The notes: generated from the letters alone by a model not told the origin. A stretch of DNA of 64,000 bases from Polaribacter reichenbachii (GCF_001975665.1 NZ_CP019419.1:3145501-3209500); one strand, 5' to 3'; positions 34,808 to 45,394 are shown, counted from the first letter of the stretch. Numbers and translations: made by a program.

Positions 34808-36778
34808 TTAATAATCTGTTTTTAAAGGGATTCTAAAATTTACTTGAGTTCCTTTAATATCTTTATCTTCTTTAATCTCAGATATCTTTAAATTACTTTT
34901 GGTGCTAATTAAATATAATCGTTCTTTAGAAACCTTTAAAGCTACTGATTTATGATGAGAATGTTGCTTTTGTTGCTTAGATTGATGGATACCAATTCCG
35001 TTATCAATGATACTACAAAGTAAGAAATGATGTTTTACTTCAAAATTAATCATTATTTCACCTGTTTTGTTTTTCTGGAAAGCGTGTTCTATAGAATTCT
35101 CTACAAATGGCTGTATTAACATTGTAGGAATTAGTATTTCTTCTGGATCTATATTGTTTAATTGTGTGTTTATTGAATAGGTAAAAGTCTTAGCACTCAT
35201 TCTTTGCTCAAGTTCTATATAGTTCTTTAAAAGGTCTATTTCTTCTTGTAGAGTAATCTCTTCTTTTCTAGAATTGTTTAATATACCTCTTAATAAAACA
35301 GAGAATTTAGAAATGTTACTATTTAAATCATCTATTTTACCTGCATTCCCTAATGCTTTTATTCCGTTTAAAACATTAAAAATAAAATGTGGATTCATTT
35401 GTAATTGTAGAGCTTTTTGCTCTAATGTTAGTAAACGATTCTTCAATTTTAGTTGATCTACTTTTTCTTTATTCTTTTTATTGATGTTTTCGATATAGAA
35501 ATGGAGTGAAATGTAAGATATTAATAAGAATGCAATGACTACAGCAAAAATAAACCAAGCTTGCTTGTAAAATGGCGCATCAATTGTAAATGTGAATGAT
35601 TTAAAATCGCTTTCAAGAGTATTAATCTTTGATTGAACCTTGAAATGGTATTTACCTTCATTTAAATTAGGGAAATTAACAGTATTGTTAGTAGACCAAG
35701 GAGAAAGTTTACCATTTAGTTGATACCTATATTGTACTTTTTTAGGATTATATAAATCAATCGTTTTAAATGATATAGCAATGTTATTTTCTGAATTTGA
35801 GAGCTTTACATTATTCACCACAAATAAGGATTCTTGATTTTTATGGTTTACCTGTAGATTTTCAAATTGGATTAAAGGTCTATTTATTGGATTTATTTGA
35901 TTGTTTTTAATAACATATATCCCTTTATCTGAGGCAATATATTTAAAGCCTTTATTATCTTTAAAAACGGAATTAATTTGATTTGTTTGTAATGAATTGT
36001 ACTTATTTATTTTTTGTTTAAATGTAAAATATGGAAGTGAAAAAACTTCAATTCCGTTTGTTTTTGAAGTAACCCAAAGCTCATTTTTTAGTTTTTTTAT
36101 TGATGAAATATCGCTTATAGTTTCAATAATTTCTGATATAGAATCTTGTTTAATGATTAATAATTCATTTTTAGCTGTAGCTGCGATTATTGTATTTTGA
36201 AAAATCTCTAATGAATTTGTTTTTGTTTTATTTAATAATTTTATATTGCTTAAATTGAGTGTTTTGTCTAACTTAATTAAACCTTTACTTGAAGATAAAA
36301 AATATGAATTATCAATGTAAATAATATCGTTTATGATAGAAAAATCTATAGAAGAATTAATTTTAACAGGTGTTAAATTATCATTTTTTAAACTATAGAT
36401 TCCTTCTATAGTAGCAACATAAACCTCATTTTTATGAACCAATGTTTTTAGTACTTTTTTTGAGGTATATGTTTTTTCTTCAGATTTATTTTTAATGAAT
36501 AATCCATTTTCTAAACCAGAATAGATCACATCATTTTGATCAATAAAAAGATTTGTTGTTTTTAATTTATGAATTTGAATAAAATCGTCACCATCAAATT
36601 TTACCAAACCTTTTTCTGTGGCAATCCATAAATAACCAATTTTATCTTGTTTAATATCATAAACTATATTACTTGGCAATCCATCTTTGATGGTAATATT
36701 TTGAATTTCATTTTGAGCAACAATATTTATCGCAAAAAAAACAAGACTTAAAAAAATGTATTTTTTTAAAATAGACAT
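34808..36778 (-). CDS. LytS-type sensor histidine kinase with periplasmic propeller
   Basis: A 656-residue membrane kinase. A signal peptide (1-21) precedes a periplasmic beta-propeller built from two-component regulator propeller repeats (about 25-300; DKIGYLWIATEKGLVKFDG) and a Y_Y_Y domain (about 325-400; VQYRYQLNGKLSPWS). One transmembrane helix (408-428) leads to a coiled coil and His_kinase domain with phospho-acceptor His464 (LQMNPHFIFNVL), then an ATPase domain (ENSIEHAF, DNGIGI). Such sensors in Bacteroidota often watch polysaccharides or cell-surface state, but no transport or glycan genes are adjacent. Partner regulator is immediately downstream. Confidence 0.94.
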   Translation of the reverse strand: MSILKKYIFLSLVFFAINIVAQNEIQNITIKDGLPSNIVYDIKQDKIGYLWIATEKGLVKFDGDDFIQIHKLKTTNLFIDQNDVIYSGLENGLFIKNKSEEKTYTSKKVLKTLVHKNEVYVATIEGIYSLKNDNLTPVKINSSIDFSIINDIIYIDNSYFLSSSKGLIKLDKTLNLSNIKLLNKTKTNSLEIFQNTIIAATAKNELLIIKQDSISEIIETISDISSIKKLKNELWVTSKTNGIEVFSLPYFTFKQKINKYNSLQTNQINSVFKDNKGFKYIASDKGIYVIKNNQINPINRPLIQFENLQVNHKNQESLFVVNNVKLSNSENNIAISFKTIDLYNPKKVQYRYQLNGKLSPWSTNNTVNFPNLNEGKYHFKVQSKINTLESDFKSFTFTIDAPFYKQAWFIFAVVIAFLLISYISLHFYIENINKKNKEKVDQLKLKNRLLTLEQKALQLQMNPHFIFNVLNGIKALGNAGKIDDLNSNISKFSVLLRGILNNSRKEEITLQEEIDLLKNYIELEQRMSAKTFTYSINTQLNNIDPEEILIPTMLIQPFVENSIEHAFQKNKTGEIMINFEVKHHFLLCSIIDNGIGIHQSKQQKQHSHHKSVALKVSKERLYLISTKSNLKISEIKEDKDIKGTQVNFRIPLKTDY

Positions 36779-36948
36779 AAAACAAACTTACTAAATTAAA
36801 TTTTTTGAATTTGGATAAATGAGTAACATCATTAAAGTTACATCAATCTTTAGATTCTAGATAATACTTATAAAAATATATTTAATTAAAACGTCATTAT
36901 ACAGTATTTCGCATAATGACGTTTCTAAAAACCAATTCTCCTTTTCAA

Positions 36949-38040
36949 TTATTTCATTGCGTACAAACGTTTGTTATTTGTATCTGGTGTAATGTGCTGT
37001 AATTCTCCATAAGGTTTAATTAAAGGCTTTAATACTACTAACCCTGTCGTTTTTCCTTTAATTATCAATGTACTATTTTTCATAGAGTAGGTCCATCTAA
37101 ATTTATCAATAGGAACGTTTAATTGTTTAACTTCAAAATAAAATACTTCTTGTTGCTCTATAAAATCCATAATTTCTTCTTGATTTTCAAAAGTTGGCAC
37201 CTCTTCATCAGAATTATGATAATCTAATTCAAATTTTAAAGGAATATTAAAATGTGTTGCGTAAGCTTCACCTACAAATCTTTCTTCATCATTATTTAAA
37301 GCGGTTAACCAATCAATATCTTTTTCTTCTGGATATTTTTTAGCAATTTCTTTTGATAAGTCTACTTTTCCTGGTGAATTTGCTGTAGGATAAAACACAT
37401 AATGTGGTTTTGCTAAATAATGTTTGCTAAAATCGCCATCAAAAATTGAATAATAAGGTGAAGCTACCACATTTGGTAATTCATCTGCACAAAAGGCATC
37501 TTTAAAAACTTTCATTAATGCTGTATTTTCTCCTAAACCATTTGCGTGAAAAATAATTTTAGAATTCGCGTTTACACTTTCTTGTAAAATTGGTAAAGTG
37601 CCTTTTGTAATGTGCATTCTTAAAGATTCTGCAGTCACTTTTTCTCCTTTAACAACAGTTTCTAAAGACATTCCTTCAAAAGGATTGCTATTATTTACAA
37701 TATGAATTTCTCCATAAGGATTTTCGTTTTCGTTTTTGTTTAACCAATTAATAATCTCTTCTACAGAATATTGATCTTCTACAATTTGATAGTTTTTTTC
37801 TTTAAAAAATGATCTTGCATTGTTGTAATAGGTTTCATTTCCTTTATCATAACCTGTTATAAATACTAAAGGATTTCTAGTAACCACTTCTTCTTTTACT
37901 GTATAATCTATGGTATTTTCTGCAATTAATGTTGATGTTTCATTTTTTACTACAGATGATGTTTTATCGCAATTTACAAATAGACTTGAAGTTAACATAA
38001 ATGCTGTTGCGAATACTGATGTTTTAAATATTGAGTTCAT
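36949..38040 (-). CDS. Exported protein of unknown function
   Basis: A 363-residue protein with an N-terminal signal; Cys24 (SLFVNCDKTS) could be a weak lipobox. I do not recognise a family. The segments GEIHIVNNSNPFEGMSL and KIIFHANGLGENTALMKVF recall the His-bearing strands of caspase-like or DUF4347 domains, but without a clear catalytic Cys this is only a resemblance. No operon partner: the gene is flanked by 170 bases on each side. A monocistronic surface or periplasmic protein is the safest reading. Confidence 0.7.
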   Translation of the reverse strand: MNSIFKTSVFATAFMLTSSLFVNCDKTSSVVKNETSTLIAENTIDYTVKEEVVTRNPLVFITGYDKGNETYYNNARSFFKEKNYQIVEDQYSVEEIINWLNKNENENPYGEIHIVNNSNPFEGMSLETVVKGEKVTAESLRMHITKGTLPILQESVNANSKIIFHANGLGENTALMKVFKDAFCADELPNVVASPYYSIFDGDFSKHYLAKPHYVFYPTANSPGKVDLSKEIAKKYPEEKDIDWLTALNNDEERFVGEAYATHFNIPLKFELDYHNSDEEVPTFENQEEIMDFIEQQEVFYFEVKQLNVPIDKFRWTYSMKNSTLIIKGKTTGLVVLKPLIKPYGELQHITPDTNNKRLYAMK

Positions 38041-38219
38041 AATTTCTATTTTTAAATGTTAATACACTGTAAAAGTAGTGGAGAACTTTACCTAAATTTT
38101 GGCTGTTTTAGAATTCGTGATTGGTATATTAGAATTCGTAAAGAATTGATTTTAACTTTTATAAAATTTCTATTAAAACATAATTTCTTAAATTTAGAAT
38201 CTAATCAAACAAAACCATT

Positions 38220-41200
38220 ATGAAACGCTTAATTAACCTATTGGTACTCTTTTTAGTATCTACTATTTTTTCTCAAAACAATGAAGTTTATTTCACGTTA
38301 AAACCAACCTTAACTCCAGATGGTAGTGAGGTTATTTATAGTTATCAAGGAGATTTATGGAAAGTGAATTCTAATGGAGGAGATGCTTTTAGACTTACTG
38401 CTATGGATGGAACAGAAACAGATCCAAGTGTTTCTCCTGACGGAAAATGGTTGGCATTTTCTAGCAATCAATATGGGAATTACGATGTATATATAATGTC
38501 TTTAAATGGAGGAGAAATAAAACAACTTACTTTTCATCAAAGTAATGATAAGGTTACTTCATGGAATTGGGATAGTAAAACAATTAATTTTACGTCGAAC
38601 AGATTTAATAGAATTACAAATTTTACAATTTCTATTGATGGTGAAACTCCTAAAAGAACTTTTCCTCATTATTTTAATACCATCCATAATGTAGTGCAAC
38701 ACCCAAAAACAGATGATATTTACTTTAATGAATCTTGGGAAAGCTCAAATTTTGCAAATCGAAAAAGATATAAAGGCGATTATAATCCTGACATAAAATC
38801 ATACAATATTAAAACCAAAAAATTCACAAAACATACTTCTTACAGAGGTAAAGATTTTGGAGTTACCATAGATAAAAACGGAACTGTTTACTTTAAATCT
38901 GATGAATATAAAGGAGAGTACAATTTGTATCAATTAGAAAACGGAACTAAAAAAAGGCTTACAAATTTCTCTACATCTATTATGTGGCCTAAAGTTAGCG
39001 CAAATGGAAACAAAATTGTTTTTAGAAAAGACTATCAAATCTATGTGTATGATGTTGCTAAAAATACTTCTAAAAAGCTAAACATCAACATCAATAACAA
39101 TTCTACAGTGGCTAAAAACCAATCTTACAACGTTAAAGGAAATATTACCTTTTTTGATGTTTCTGCTGATGGAAAAAAGATGGCTTTTGTATCTAGAGGA
39201 AAATTATTTGTTTCTGATGTAAAAGGGAAGTTTATAAAAGAAATTGATACTAAAAAAGACGAAGCTGTTCAAGAAGTAAAATGGTTAAAAGATAATAAAT
39301 CTCTTATATACTCTAGGTCTTATAATGGGTATTACAATTGGTTTTTGGTTGATGTTACTAATGCATCTAGCAAAAAGCAAATCACAAAAAATACGATGAA
39401 CAATAGACAAATTACTTTTAATAGTGATTTAACTAAAGGTGTTTATTTATCAGGAAGAAATGAGATTCATATTATAGATTTAAAAACTTTTAAAAGTGAA
39501 TTGGTTGTAAAAGATGAACTTTGGGGGTTTTATAATTCAAACCCTTACTTTTCTCCAGATGATAAATACCTAGTTTATAATGCATACAGAGATTTTGAAG
39601 CAGATATTTTAGTATACAATATGGCCTCTAAAAAGACAATAAATTTAACAAATACAAAGGTTTCAGAATCAGAACCTGCTTGGTCTTCTGATGGAAAATA
39701 TATTTATTTTACTTCAGAAAGAACTTCTCCGAATTTTCCTAGTGGAGGAAAGGGAGCATCTAAAGTGTATCAAATGGCTTTAGATAAGTTTGAGAAACCT
39801 TTTAAAATGAATAAAGTAAATGAATTGTTTGCTAAAAAAGATACAACAAAAAAGGATAAAAAGAAGCCTGAAATTAAGGTTGATATAAATTCGAATGGAT
39901 TAATGGATCGTTTAACAAGAATTAGCCCAAGGTTTGGGAATCAAAGAAATATTTCTATTATTAATTCTGGTGATAAAACCCATATATTATACATTTCGAA
40001 TCACGATGAAGGGACTAACAAATTATGGAAAACAACTATTGAGCCTTTTGAGAACAATAAAACTGTAAAATTAGGTGATACTCGTATTTTTGGCTATCAA
40101 TATGTATCAGCAAAAAAGAACCACTATATTTTGGCAAGTGGTAAAATTCATACATTAAACTTAACCACCAATAAATTAAAAGCAATTGCTATAGATACTA
40201 AGTTTAATAAATCTTTAGCTGATGAGTTTGAGCAAATGTATTTTGAAGCTTGGGCAGGAATGGAAGAAAATTTCTATGATGAAAATTTTCACGGTCAGAA
40301 TTGGCAAAAATTAAGAGATCGCTATGCAAAATATTTGCCTTATGTTTCTGAAAGAGCAGATTTAAGACTAATTTTTAATGATATGTTAGGTGAATTAAAT
40401 ACATCGCATTTTGGTTTTAATTCTTATGGTGCAGAAGAAAAAATATATTACGGAACCAGAACTCTAGCTACAGGTATTGTTTTTAATAATGATAATCCTT
40501 ATCAAGTAGATCGAATTGTTACAGAAAGTCCTGTTGATGTAAAAAATAAAGGAATTAGAAAAGGTGATGTTTTAATTGCAGTAAATGGAGTAGAAGTTGA
40601 TGCAACTAAAAACAGAGAATCTTATTTTACAAATCCAGAAAATAAAGATGAAATTCAATTAACATTCTCTAGAAATAAAACCAATTTTGATGTTTACATT
40701 CATACCACAAGCTATCTTAATGTAAGAAATTTAATTTATGATGAATGGCAAGATGAAAATCAAAAGTATGTAGATCAAAAAACAAATAATGAAATTGCTT
40801 ATGTGCATATGAAAAATATGGGTGGTGGAGAATTGACCAAATTTTATCAAGATTTAATGAGTGAAGAAGCTTATAAAAAAGGATTAATTTTAGATTTAAG
40901 ATACAACACAGGTGGTAATGTACACGATGCAGTGTTAAACTTTTTACAACAAAAACAATATTTAAACTGGAAATATAGAGAAGGAAAACTAACAAGTCAG
41001 TCTAATTTTAGTTATGGAAATAAACCAATAGTTTTGCTAATTAATGAGCAATCTCTTTCTGATGCAGAAATGACAGCTGCTGGTTTTAAAGAATTAGGTT
41101 TGGGTACTATTGTAGGTACAGAAACGTATAGATGGATTATTTTTACATCAGGTAAATCTTTGGTTGATGGTTCTTTTTACAGATTACCTTCTTGGGGTTG

Positions 41201-41342
41201 TTATACTTTAGATGGCAAAGATTTAGAATTAAATGGAGTTGCTCCAGATGTTTATGTGGGTAAAAATTTTAAAGATCGATTAGATAAAAATACACCTCAA
41301 TTAGATAAAGCTATTGAGATTATTATGCAAAAAATAAAGTAA
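38220..41342 (+). CDS. Tricorn-like S41 family protease
   Basis: A 1040-residue exported protease (signal peptide 1-18, ending at FSQ). Residues about 25-560 form WD40-like beta-propellers (PD40 repeats such as DPSVSPDGKWLAFSSNQYGNYDVY and SEPAWSSDGKYIYFTSERT), followed by a helical C1 region (about 670-760), a PDZ domain (about 765-850; GIRKGDVLIAVNGVEV) and an S41 catalytic domain. The likely nucleophile is Ser947 in EQSLSDAEM. This matches tricorn-protease homologues, which degrade peptides in the periplasm of Bacteroidota. Monocistronic, with a strong terminator. Confidence 0.93.
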   Translation: MKRLINLLVLFLVSTIFSQNNEVYFTLKPTLTPDGSEVIYSYQGDLWKVNSNGGDAFRLTAMDGTETDPSVSPDGKWLAFSSNQYGNYDVYIMSLNGGEIKQLTFHQSNDKVTSWNWDSKTINFTSNRFNRITNFTISIDGETPKRTFPHYFNTIHNVVQHPKTDDIYFNESWESSNFANRKRYKGDYNPDIKSYNIKTKKFTKHTSYRGKDFGVTIDKNGTVYFKSDEYKGEYNLYQLENGTKKRLTNFSTSIMWPKVSANGNKIVFRKDYQIYVYDVAKNTSKKLNININNNSTVAKNQSYNVKGNITFFDVSADGKKMAFVSRGKLFVSDVKGKFIKEIDTKKDEAVQEVKWLKDNKSLIYSRSYNGYYNWFLVDVTNASSKKQITKNTMNNRQITFNSDLTKGVYLSGRNEIHIIDLKTFKSELVVKDELWGFYNSNPYFSPDDKYLVYNAYRDFEADILVYNMASKKTINLTNTKVSESEPAWSSDGKYIYFTSERTSPNFPSGGKGASKVYQMALDKFEKPFKMNKVNELFAKKDTTKKDKKKPEIKVDINSNGLMDRLTRISPRFGNQRNISIINSGDKTHILYISNHDEGTNKLWKTTIEPFENNKTVKLGDTRIFGYQYVSAKKNHYILASGKIHTLNLTTNKLKAIAIDTKFNKSLADEFEQMYFEAWAGMEENFYDENFHGQNWQKLRDRYAKYLPYVSERADLRLIFNDMLGELNTSHFGFNSYGAEEKIYYGTRTLATGIVFNNDNPYQVDRIVTESPVDVKNKGIRKGDVLIAVNGVEVDATKNRESYFTNPENKDEIQLTFSRNKTNFDVYIHTTSYLNVRNLIYDEWQDENQKYVDQKTNNEIAYVHMKNMGGGELTKFYQDLMSEEAYKKGLILDLRYNTGGNVHDAVLNFLQQKQYLNWKYREGKLTSQSNFSYGNKPIVLLINEQSLSDAEMTAAGFKELGLGTIVGTETYRWIIFTSGKSLVDGSFYRLPSWGCYTLDGKDLELNGVAPDVYVGKNFKDRLDKNTPQLDKAIEIIMQKIK

Positions 41343-41369
41343 AATTAGAAATACAGGTATTCATTTTCA

Positions 41370-41405
41370 GACCCCACAGGTTTTTAAAACCTGTGGGGTC
41401 TTTTT
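41370..41405. terminator. Strong palindromic terminator (GACCCCACAGG type)
   Basis: GACCCCACAGGTTTT and AAAACCTGTGGGGTC form a perfect 15-bp stem with a one-base tip, then five T. The ACAGGTTTT/AAAACCTGT palindrome is one I have met between many flavobacterial genes, so this may be a repeat that doubles as terminator. Confidence 0.88.
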
Positions 41406-41556
41406 ATGCGAGTTTTCTATACTTCACGGCTTTTCGTTAAAAAATGAAATTATAACAATAATATCAACTAATTTTCAAACAAGTCTAGCCCAGATTGAAA
41501 CGACATCCTTTTTTCTTTTTCAGAAAAAAGATATAGTGTAAAGCTGGAAATAGCTT

Positions 41557-44349
41557 CTAAAAACTCAACTTTTCTGCCAAATATGGAGCAGTATAAGAGG
41601 ATTTGTTTTTAGCTAAATCTTCTGGAGTTCCTTGAAAAATAAGGTTTCCGCCATTTTTACCACCTTCTAAACCTAAATCAATAATATAATCTGCACATTT
41701 AATTAGTTCTATGTTGTGCTCAATAACCACCACAGAATGACCACGTTCAATTAAAGCATTAAAAGATGCTAATAATTTTTTAATATCGTGAAAATGTAAA
41801 CCTGTTGTGGGTTCATCAAAAATGAATAAAGCTTTGTCTTTTGTGTTACCCTTTACTAAAAAGGAAGCCAATTTAATTCGCTGTGCTTCACCACCAGAAA
41901 GTGTAGAAGAAGACTGGCCTAGAGTAACATAACCCAAACCAACATCTTGCAAAGGTTTTAATTTACTGGCAATTTTAGGTACTAAATTTTCTGAGAAAAA
42001 GGCAACTGCATCATCTATGGTTAAGTTTAAAATATCGTCTATCGATTTATTTTCGAATTTTACTTCTAAAACCTCTTTTTTAAATCTTTTTCCATTACAA
42101 ACATCGCATTCTAAATGCACATCTGCCATAAATTGCATTTCAATAGTAACTTCACCTTCACCTTTACAAACTTCACAACGTCCGCCTTCTACATTAAAAG
42201 AAAAATGTTTGGGTTTATAATTTCTGATATTTGATAATTTTTGATTTGAAAACAACGCTCTAATATCATCGTAAGCCTTAATGTAAGTTACAGGATTTGA
42301 ACGCGAAGAACGCCCAATCGGATTTTGATCTATAAATTCTACGTGTTTTAAAATATCAAAACTTCCTTTAATTTCAGTATATTGTCCAATTTTCTCTCCA
42401 TAACCAGAAATTTGTTTCTGTATGGATGGATATAATATTTTCTTAACCAAAGTACTTTTACCTGAACCAGAAACTCCTGTAATAACCGTCAAAGAATTCA
42501 AAGGAAAATTAACATCTATATTTTGTAAATTATGCTCTCTAGCACCAATTACCTGAATATTATTTTTTGATGTTCTTCGTTTTTTAGGAACCTCAATTTT
42601 TAACTCTTCATTCAAGTATTTAGCCGTTAACGATTCTGATTTTAGAATTGTTGCAAATGTACCTTCTGCAACCACATTACCACCAAAAGTACCTGCTTCT
42701 GGGCCAATATCTATAATATAATCGGCTTCTTTCATGATATCTTCATCGTGTTCTACCACAACTACTGTATTACCTAAATCGCGTAAGTTTTTTAAAACAC
42801 CAATTAATCTTTCTGTGTCTTTTGGATGTAAACCAATACTGGGTTCATCTAAAATATACATAGAACCCACTAACGAACTACCTAAAGAAGTTGCTAAATT
42901 GATACGCTGACTTTCTCCACCAGAAAGTGTGTTCGAAGTTCTATTGATGGTTAAATAGGAGAGGCCAACATCTGTTAAAAACTGTAATCGATTATTGATT
43001 TCTGTTAACAATCGTTTTCCTATTTTTTCTTGATATTTATCTAGTTTTAAGTTTTTGAAAAACAGAGCCAATTCATCTAATGGTAAAGAAACTAAATCTG
43101 AAATGGTTTTTTCATTGATTTTTACATAGTTGGCTTCTTTTCGTAAACGCTTACCATTACACGTTGTACACTTGGTTTTACCACGATAACGTGATAACAT
43201 GACTCTATTCTGAATTTTATAGCTTTTTTCTTCTAAAACCGAAAAGAAATGATGAATTCCGTTAAAAGATTTGTTACCATTCCAAACTAATTCTTTTTGT
43301 TCTTCTGATAACTCAAACCAAGGTTTATGAATAGGAATATCAAATTGATAAGCTACCGAAATTAACTCTTCTTTATAATGAATGTAAGAAGGAGTTCTAA
43401 AAGGAAAAATGGCATCATCAAAAATAGATAAACCAGTATTTGGTATTACTAAATCTTCATCTATACCAATTACATTTCCATAACCTTCGCAAGTTGGACA
43501 AGCTCCATAAGGATTGTTAAAACTAAATAAATGCGTATTTGGTTCTAAAAAAGACATTCCGTCTAAATCGAATTTATTACTAAATTCCGCAACCTTGTTA
43601 TCTGCTAAACTTTCAATAAAACATATTCCTTTACCTTCAAAGAAAGCAGTTTGTATAGCATCGGCTAATCTGTTGTAAAAATCTTCATCATTTTTAGTTA
43701 CAATTCTATCAACTACTAAAAATAAAGCTTCATTTTTATAATCCTCTTGAGGAAAATCTGATATTCTATAAACAGTATTATTCCATTTTAAACGCGCATA
43801 ACCTTGTTGTTCTAAAACTTGTAAAACAGTTTTTAAATCGCGGTTTTCATCAATAGCAATAGGTGCTAACAATAATAATTTTGTTCTATCTTCAAACTCT
43901 TTTACAAAATTTACTACATCAGAAACTGAATCTTTTTTTACTTCTTTACCAGAAATAGGAGAGTAGGTTTTACCAATCCTGGCATATAATAATTTTATAT
44001 AATCGTAAATTTCTGTGGATGTACCTACTGTAGAGCGTGGATTTGTAGAATTAACTTTTTGCTCAATAGCAATTGCTGGTGCAATACCTTTAATATAATC
44101 GACTTTTGGTTTGTGCAGTTTGCCTAAAAATTGACGTGCGTAAGAAGATAAACTTTCTACATAACGTCTTTGGCCTTCTGCATACAATGTATCAAAAGCC
44201 AATGAAGATTTACCAGAACCAGATAAACCTGTAATTACAACGAGTTTATTTCTGGGTATAACAACATCAATATTTTTTAAATTATGGAGTTTAGCTCCTT
44301 TTATGATGATGTTTTCTTTCGGGTTTACAGTAGAAATATCAGTATTCAT
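41557..44349 (-). CDS. uvrA: Excinuclease ABC subunit A
   Basis: Damage-recognition ATPase of nucleotide excision repair (930 residues). Both ABC modules are intact: Walker A GLSGSGKSS near residue 42 and GVSGSGKST in the second half, with signatures NTLSGGESQR and STLSGGEAQR. Zinc-binding pairs are visible in CPTCEGYG, CTTCNGKR and CEVCKGEG/CDVCNGKR. Length and order are those of ordinary UvrA, with no extra domain. uvrB and uvrC are not in the window, as is common. Confidence 0.96.
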   Translation of the reverse strand: MNTDISTVNPKENIIIKGAKLHNLKNIDVVIPRNKLVVITGLSGSGKSSLAFDTLYAEGQRRYVESLSSYARQFLGKLHKPKVDYIKGIAPAIAIEQKVNSTNPRSTVGTSTEIYDYIKLLYARIGKTYSPISGKEVKKDSVSDVVNFVKEFEDRTKLLLLAPIAIDENRDLKTVLQVLEQQGYARLKWNNTVYRISDFPQEDYKNEALFLVVDRIVTKNDEDFYNRLADAIQTAFFEGKGICFIESLADNKVAEFSNKFDLDGMSFLEPNTHLFSFNNPYGACPTCEGYGNVIGIDEDLVIPNTGLSIFDDAIFPFRTPSYIHYKEELISVAYQFDIPIHKPWFELSEEQKELVWNGNKSFNGIHHFFSVLEEKSYKIQNRVMLSRYRGKTKCTTCNGKRLRKEANYVKINEKTISDLVSLPLDELALFFKNLKLDKYQEKIGKRLLTEINNRLQFLTDVGLSYLTINRTSNTLSGGESQRINLATSLGSSLVGSMYILDEPSIGLHPKDTERLIGVLKNLRDLGNTVVVVEHDEDIMKEADYIIDIGPEAGTFGGNVVAEGTFATILKSESLTAKYLNEELKIEVPKKRRTSKNNIQVIGAREHNLQNIDVNFPLNSLTVITGVSGSGKSTLVKKILYPSIQKQISGYGEKIGQYTEIKGSFDILKHVEFIDQNPIGRSSRSNPVTYIKAYDDIRALFSNQKLSNIRNYKPKHFSFNVEGGRCEVCKGEGEVTIEMQFMADVHLECDVCNGKRFKKEVLEVKFENKSIDDILNLTIDDAVAFFSENLVPKIASKLKPLQDVGLGYVTLGQSSSTLSGGEAQRIKLASFLVKGNTKDKALFIFDEPTTGLHFHDIKKLLASFNALIERGHSVVVIEHNIELIKCADYIIDLGLEGGKNGGNLIFQGTPEDLAKNKSSYTAPYLAEKLSF

Positions 44350-44566
44350 TCAATATAAATATAAGGGATAAAAATACCACTATTTTCAAGGACTTTAAAA
44401 AAAGATGAATGCCAAATTTGTTAAAAAGTTTGTTGGATTAAAAATTAAAGTTATATTTGAAGACTTAATATTCACAAAATTAGACGCATATAGTTAAAAA
44501 CTACTTTTAAATTATTAGTTAGAATAATAAAATTGAAGAACAACTTGTTCCTCAAAAAAAGTAGTT

Positions 44567-45154
44567 ATGATGCAAAAAAAAACAATTTCAGATAGTACTT
44601 TAGTAAGTGATTATATTAGAGGAAATGAATCAGCTTTAGGTGTTTTAATCAAAAGACATCAACAAAGGCTTTTTAGCTTTATTTATAGTAAGGTTAAAGA
44701 TAAAGACATTACAGAAGATATTTTTCAAGATACTTTTATAAAAGTAATTAGAACATTAAAAAAAGGTAATTATAACGAAGAAGGTAAGTTTTTACCTTGG
44801 GTGATGCGTATTGCTCATAATTTGGTGATCGATTATTTTAGAAAGTCGAATAGAATTCCTGCTTTTAGTACTACAGATGAATTTGATATTTTTTCTGTTT
44901 TAAGTGATGGTAATCTAAATGCAGAAAAACAAATTATACAAGAACAGATTTTTGCCGATGTTAGAGAACTCGTAAATGAGCTGCCAGACGAACAAAAAGA
45001 TGTTTTGGTAATGCGTATGTATAAAGATATGAGTTTTAAAGAAATAAGTGAAAACACTGGTGTTAGCATTAATACAGCTCTAGGTAGAATGCGTTATGCA
45101 CTTATAAATATGCGTAAATTAATAGAAAAAAATAAAATTATTTTAGTAAACTAA
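44567..45154 (+). CDS. ECF-type RNA polymerase sigma factor
   Basis: A 195-residue sigma-70 family factor with region 2 (ALGVLIKRHQQRLFSFIYSKV, ITEDIFQDTFIKV) and region 4 (LPDEQKDVLVMRMYKDMSFKEI, SINTALGRMRYAL). No region 3 and no adjacent typical anti-sigma gene; a 47-residue ORF follows 57 bases downstream in the same orientation and may be functionally linked. A Met immediately after the first is an alternative start. Regulon unknown. Confidence 0.93.
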   Translation: MMQKKTISDSTLVSDYIRGNESALGVLIKRHQQRLFSFIYSKVKDKDITEDIFQDTFIKVIRTLKKGNYNEEGKFLPWVMRIAHNLVIDYFRKSNRIPAFSTTDEFDIFSVLSDGNLNAEKQIIQEQIFADVRELVNELPDEQKDVLVMRMYKDMSFKEISENTGVSINTALGRMRYALINMRKLIEKNKIILVN

Positions 45155-45211
45155 CAATAAAGAGAAATTTGTGTCGTTACTTATTTATAACCAAGTTATT
45201 AAATAGTATAT

Positions 45212-45355
45212 ATGATGCAACTTTACTCAAGAAAGCCATCTGAAATTCAGATGCAACCCAAACAAGAAACAGTTCAATTTTTGATTGATTTTTCCAAATC
45301 GCTAACTATTGTAAAAACCAAATCAAAAGGCTTCATTGAATTGAATTTGAATTAA
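45212..45355 (+). CDS. Small conserved-looking protein downstream of ECF sigma factor
   Basis: A 47-residue ORF starting with two Met codons (MMQLYSRKPSEIQMQPKQ, then VQFLIDFSKSL and ending IELNLN). It lies 57 bases after the sigma factor stop and 7 bases before an intrinsic terminator, so it fits the same transcript. I recall similar tiny proteins after sigma genes in other flavobacteria. It has no signal peptide or membrane segment; a helix around residues 20-30 is amphipathic. A role as small partner of the sigma factor is inference only. Confidence 0.6.
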   Translation: MMQLYSRKPSEIQMQPKQETVQFLIDFSKSLTIVKTKSKGFIELNLN

Positions 45356-45361
45356 GAGTGG

Positions 45362-45394
45362 AAAAAGCTTCAACTGATGTTGAGGCTTTTTTTA
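45362..45394 (+). terminator. Terminator of the sigma-factor operon
   Basis: AAAAAGCTTCAAC pairs with GTTGAGGCTTTTT (one mismatch) around TGAT, followed by T residues. Confidence 0.85.
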
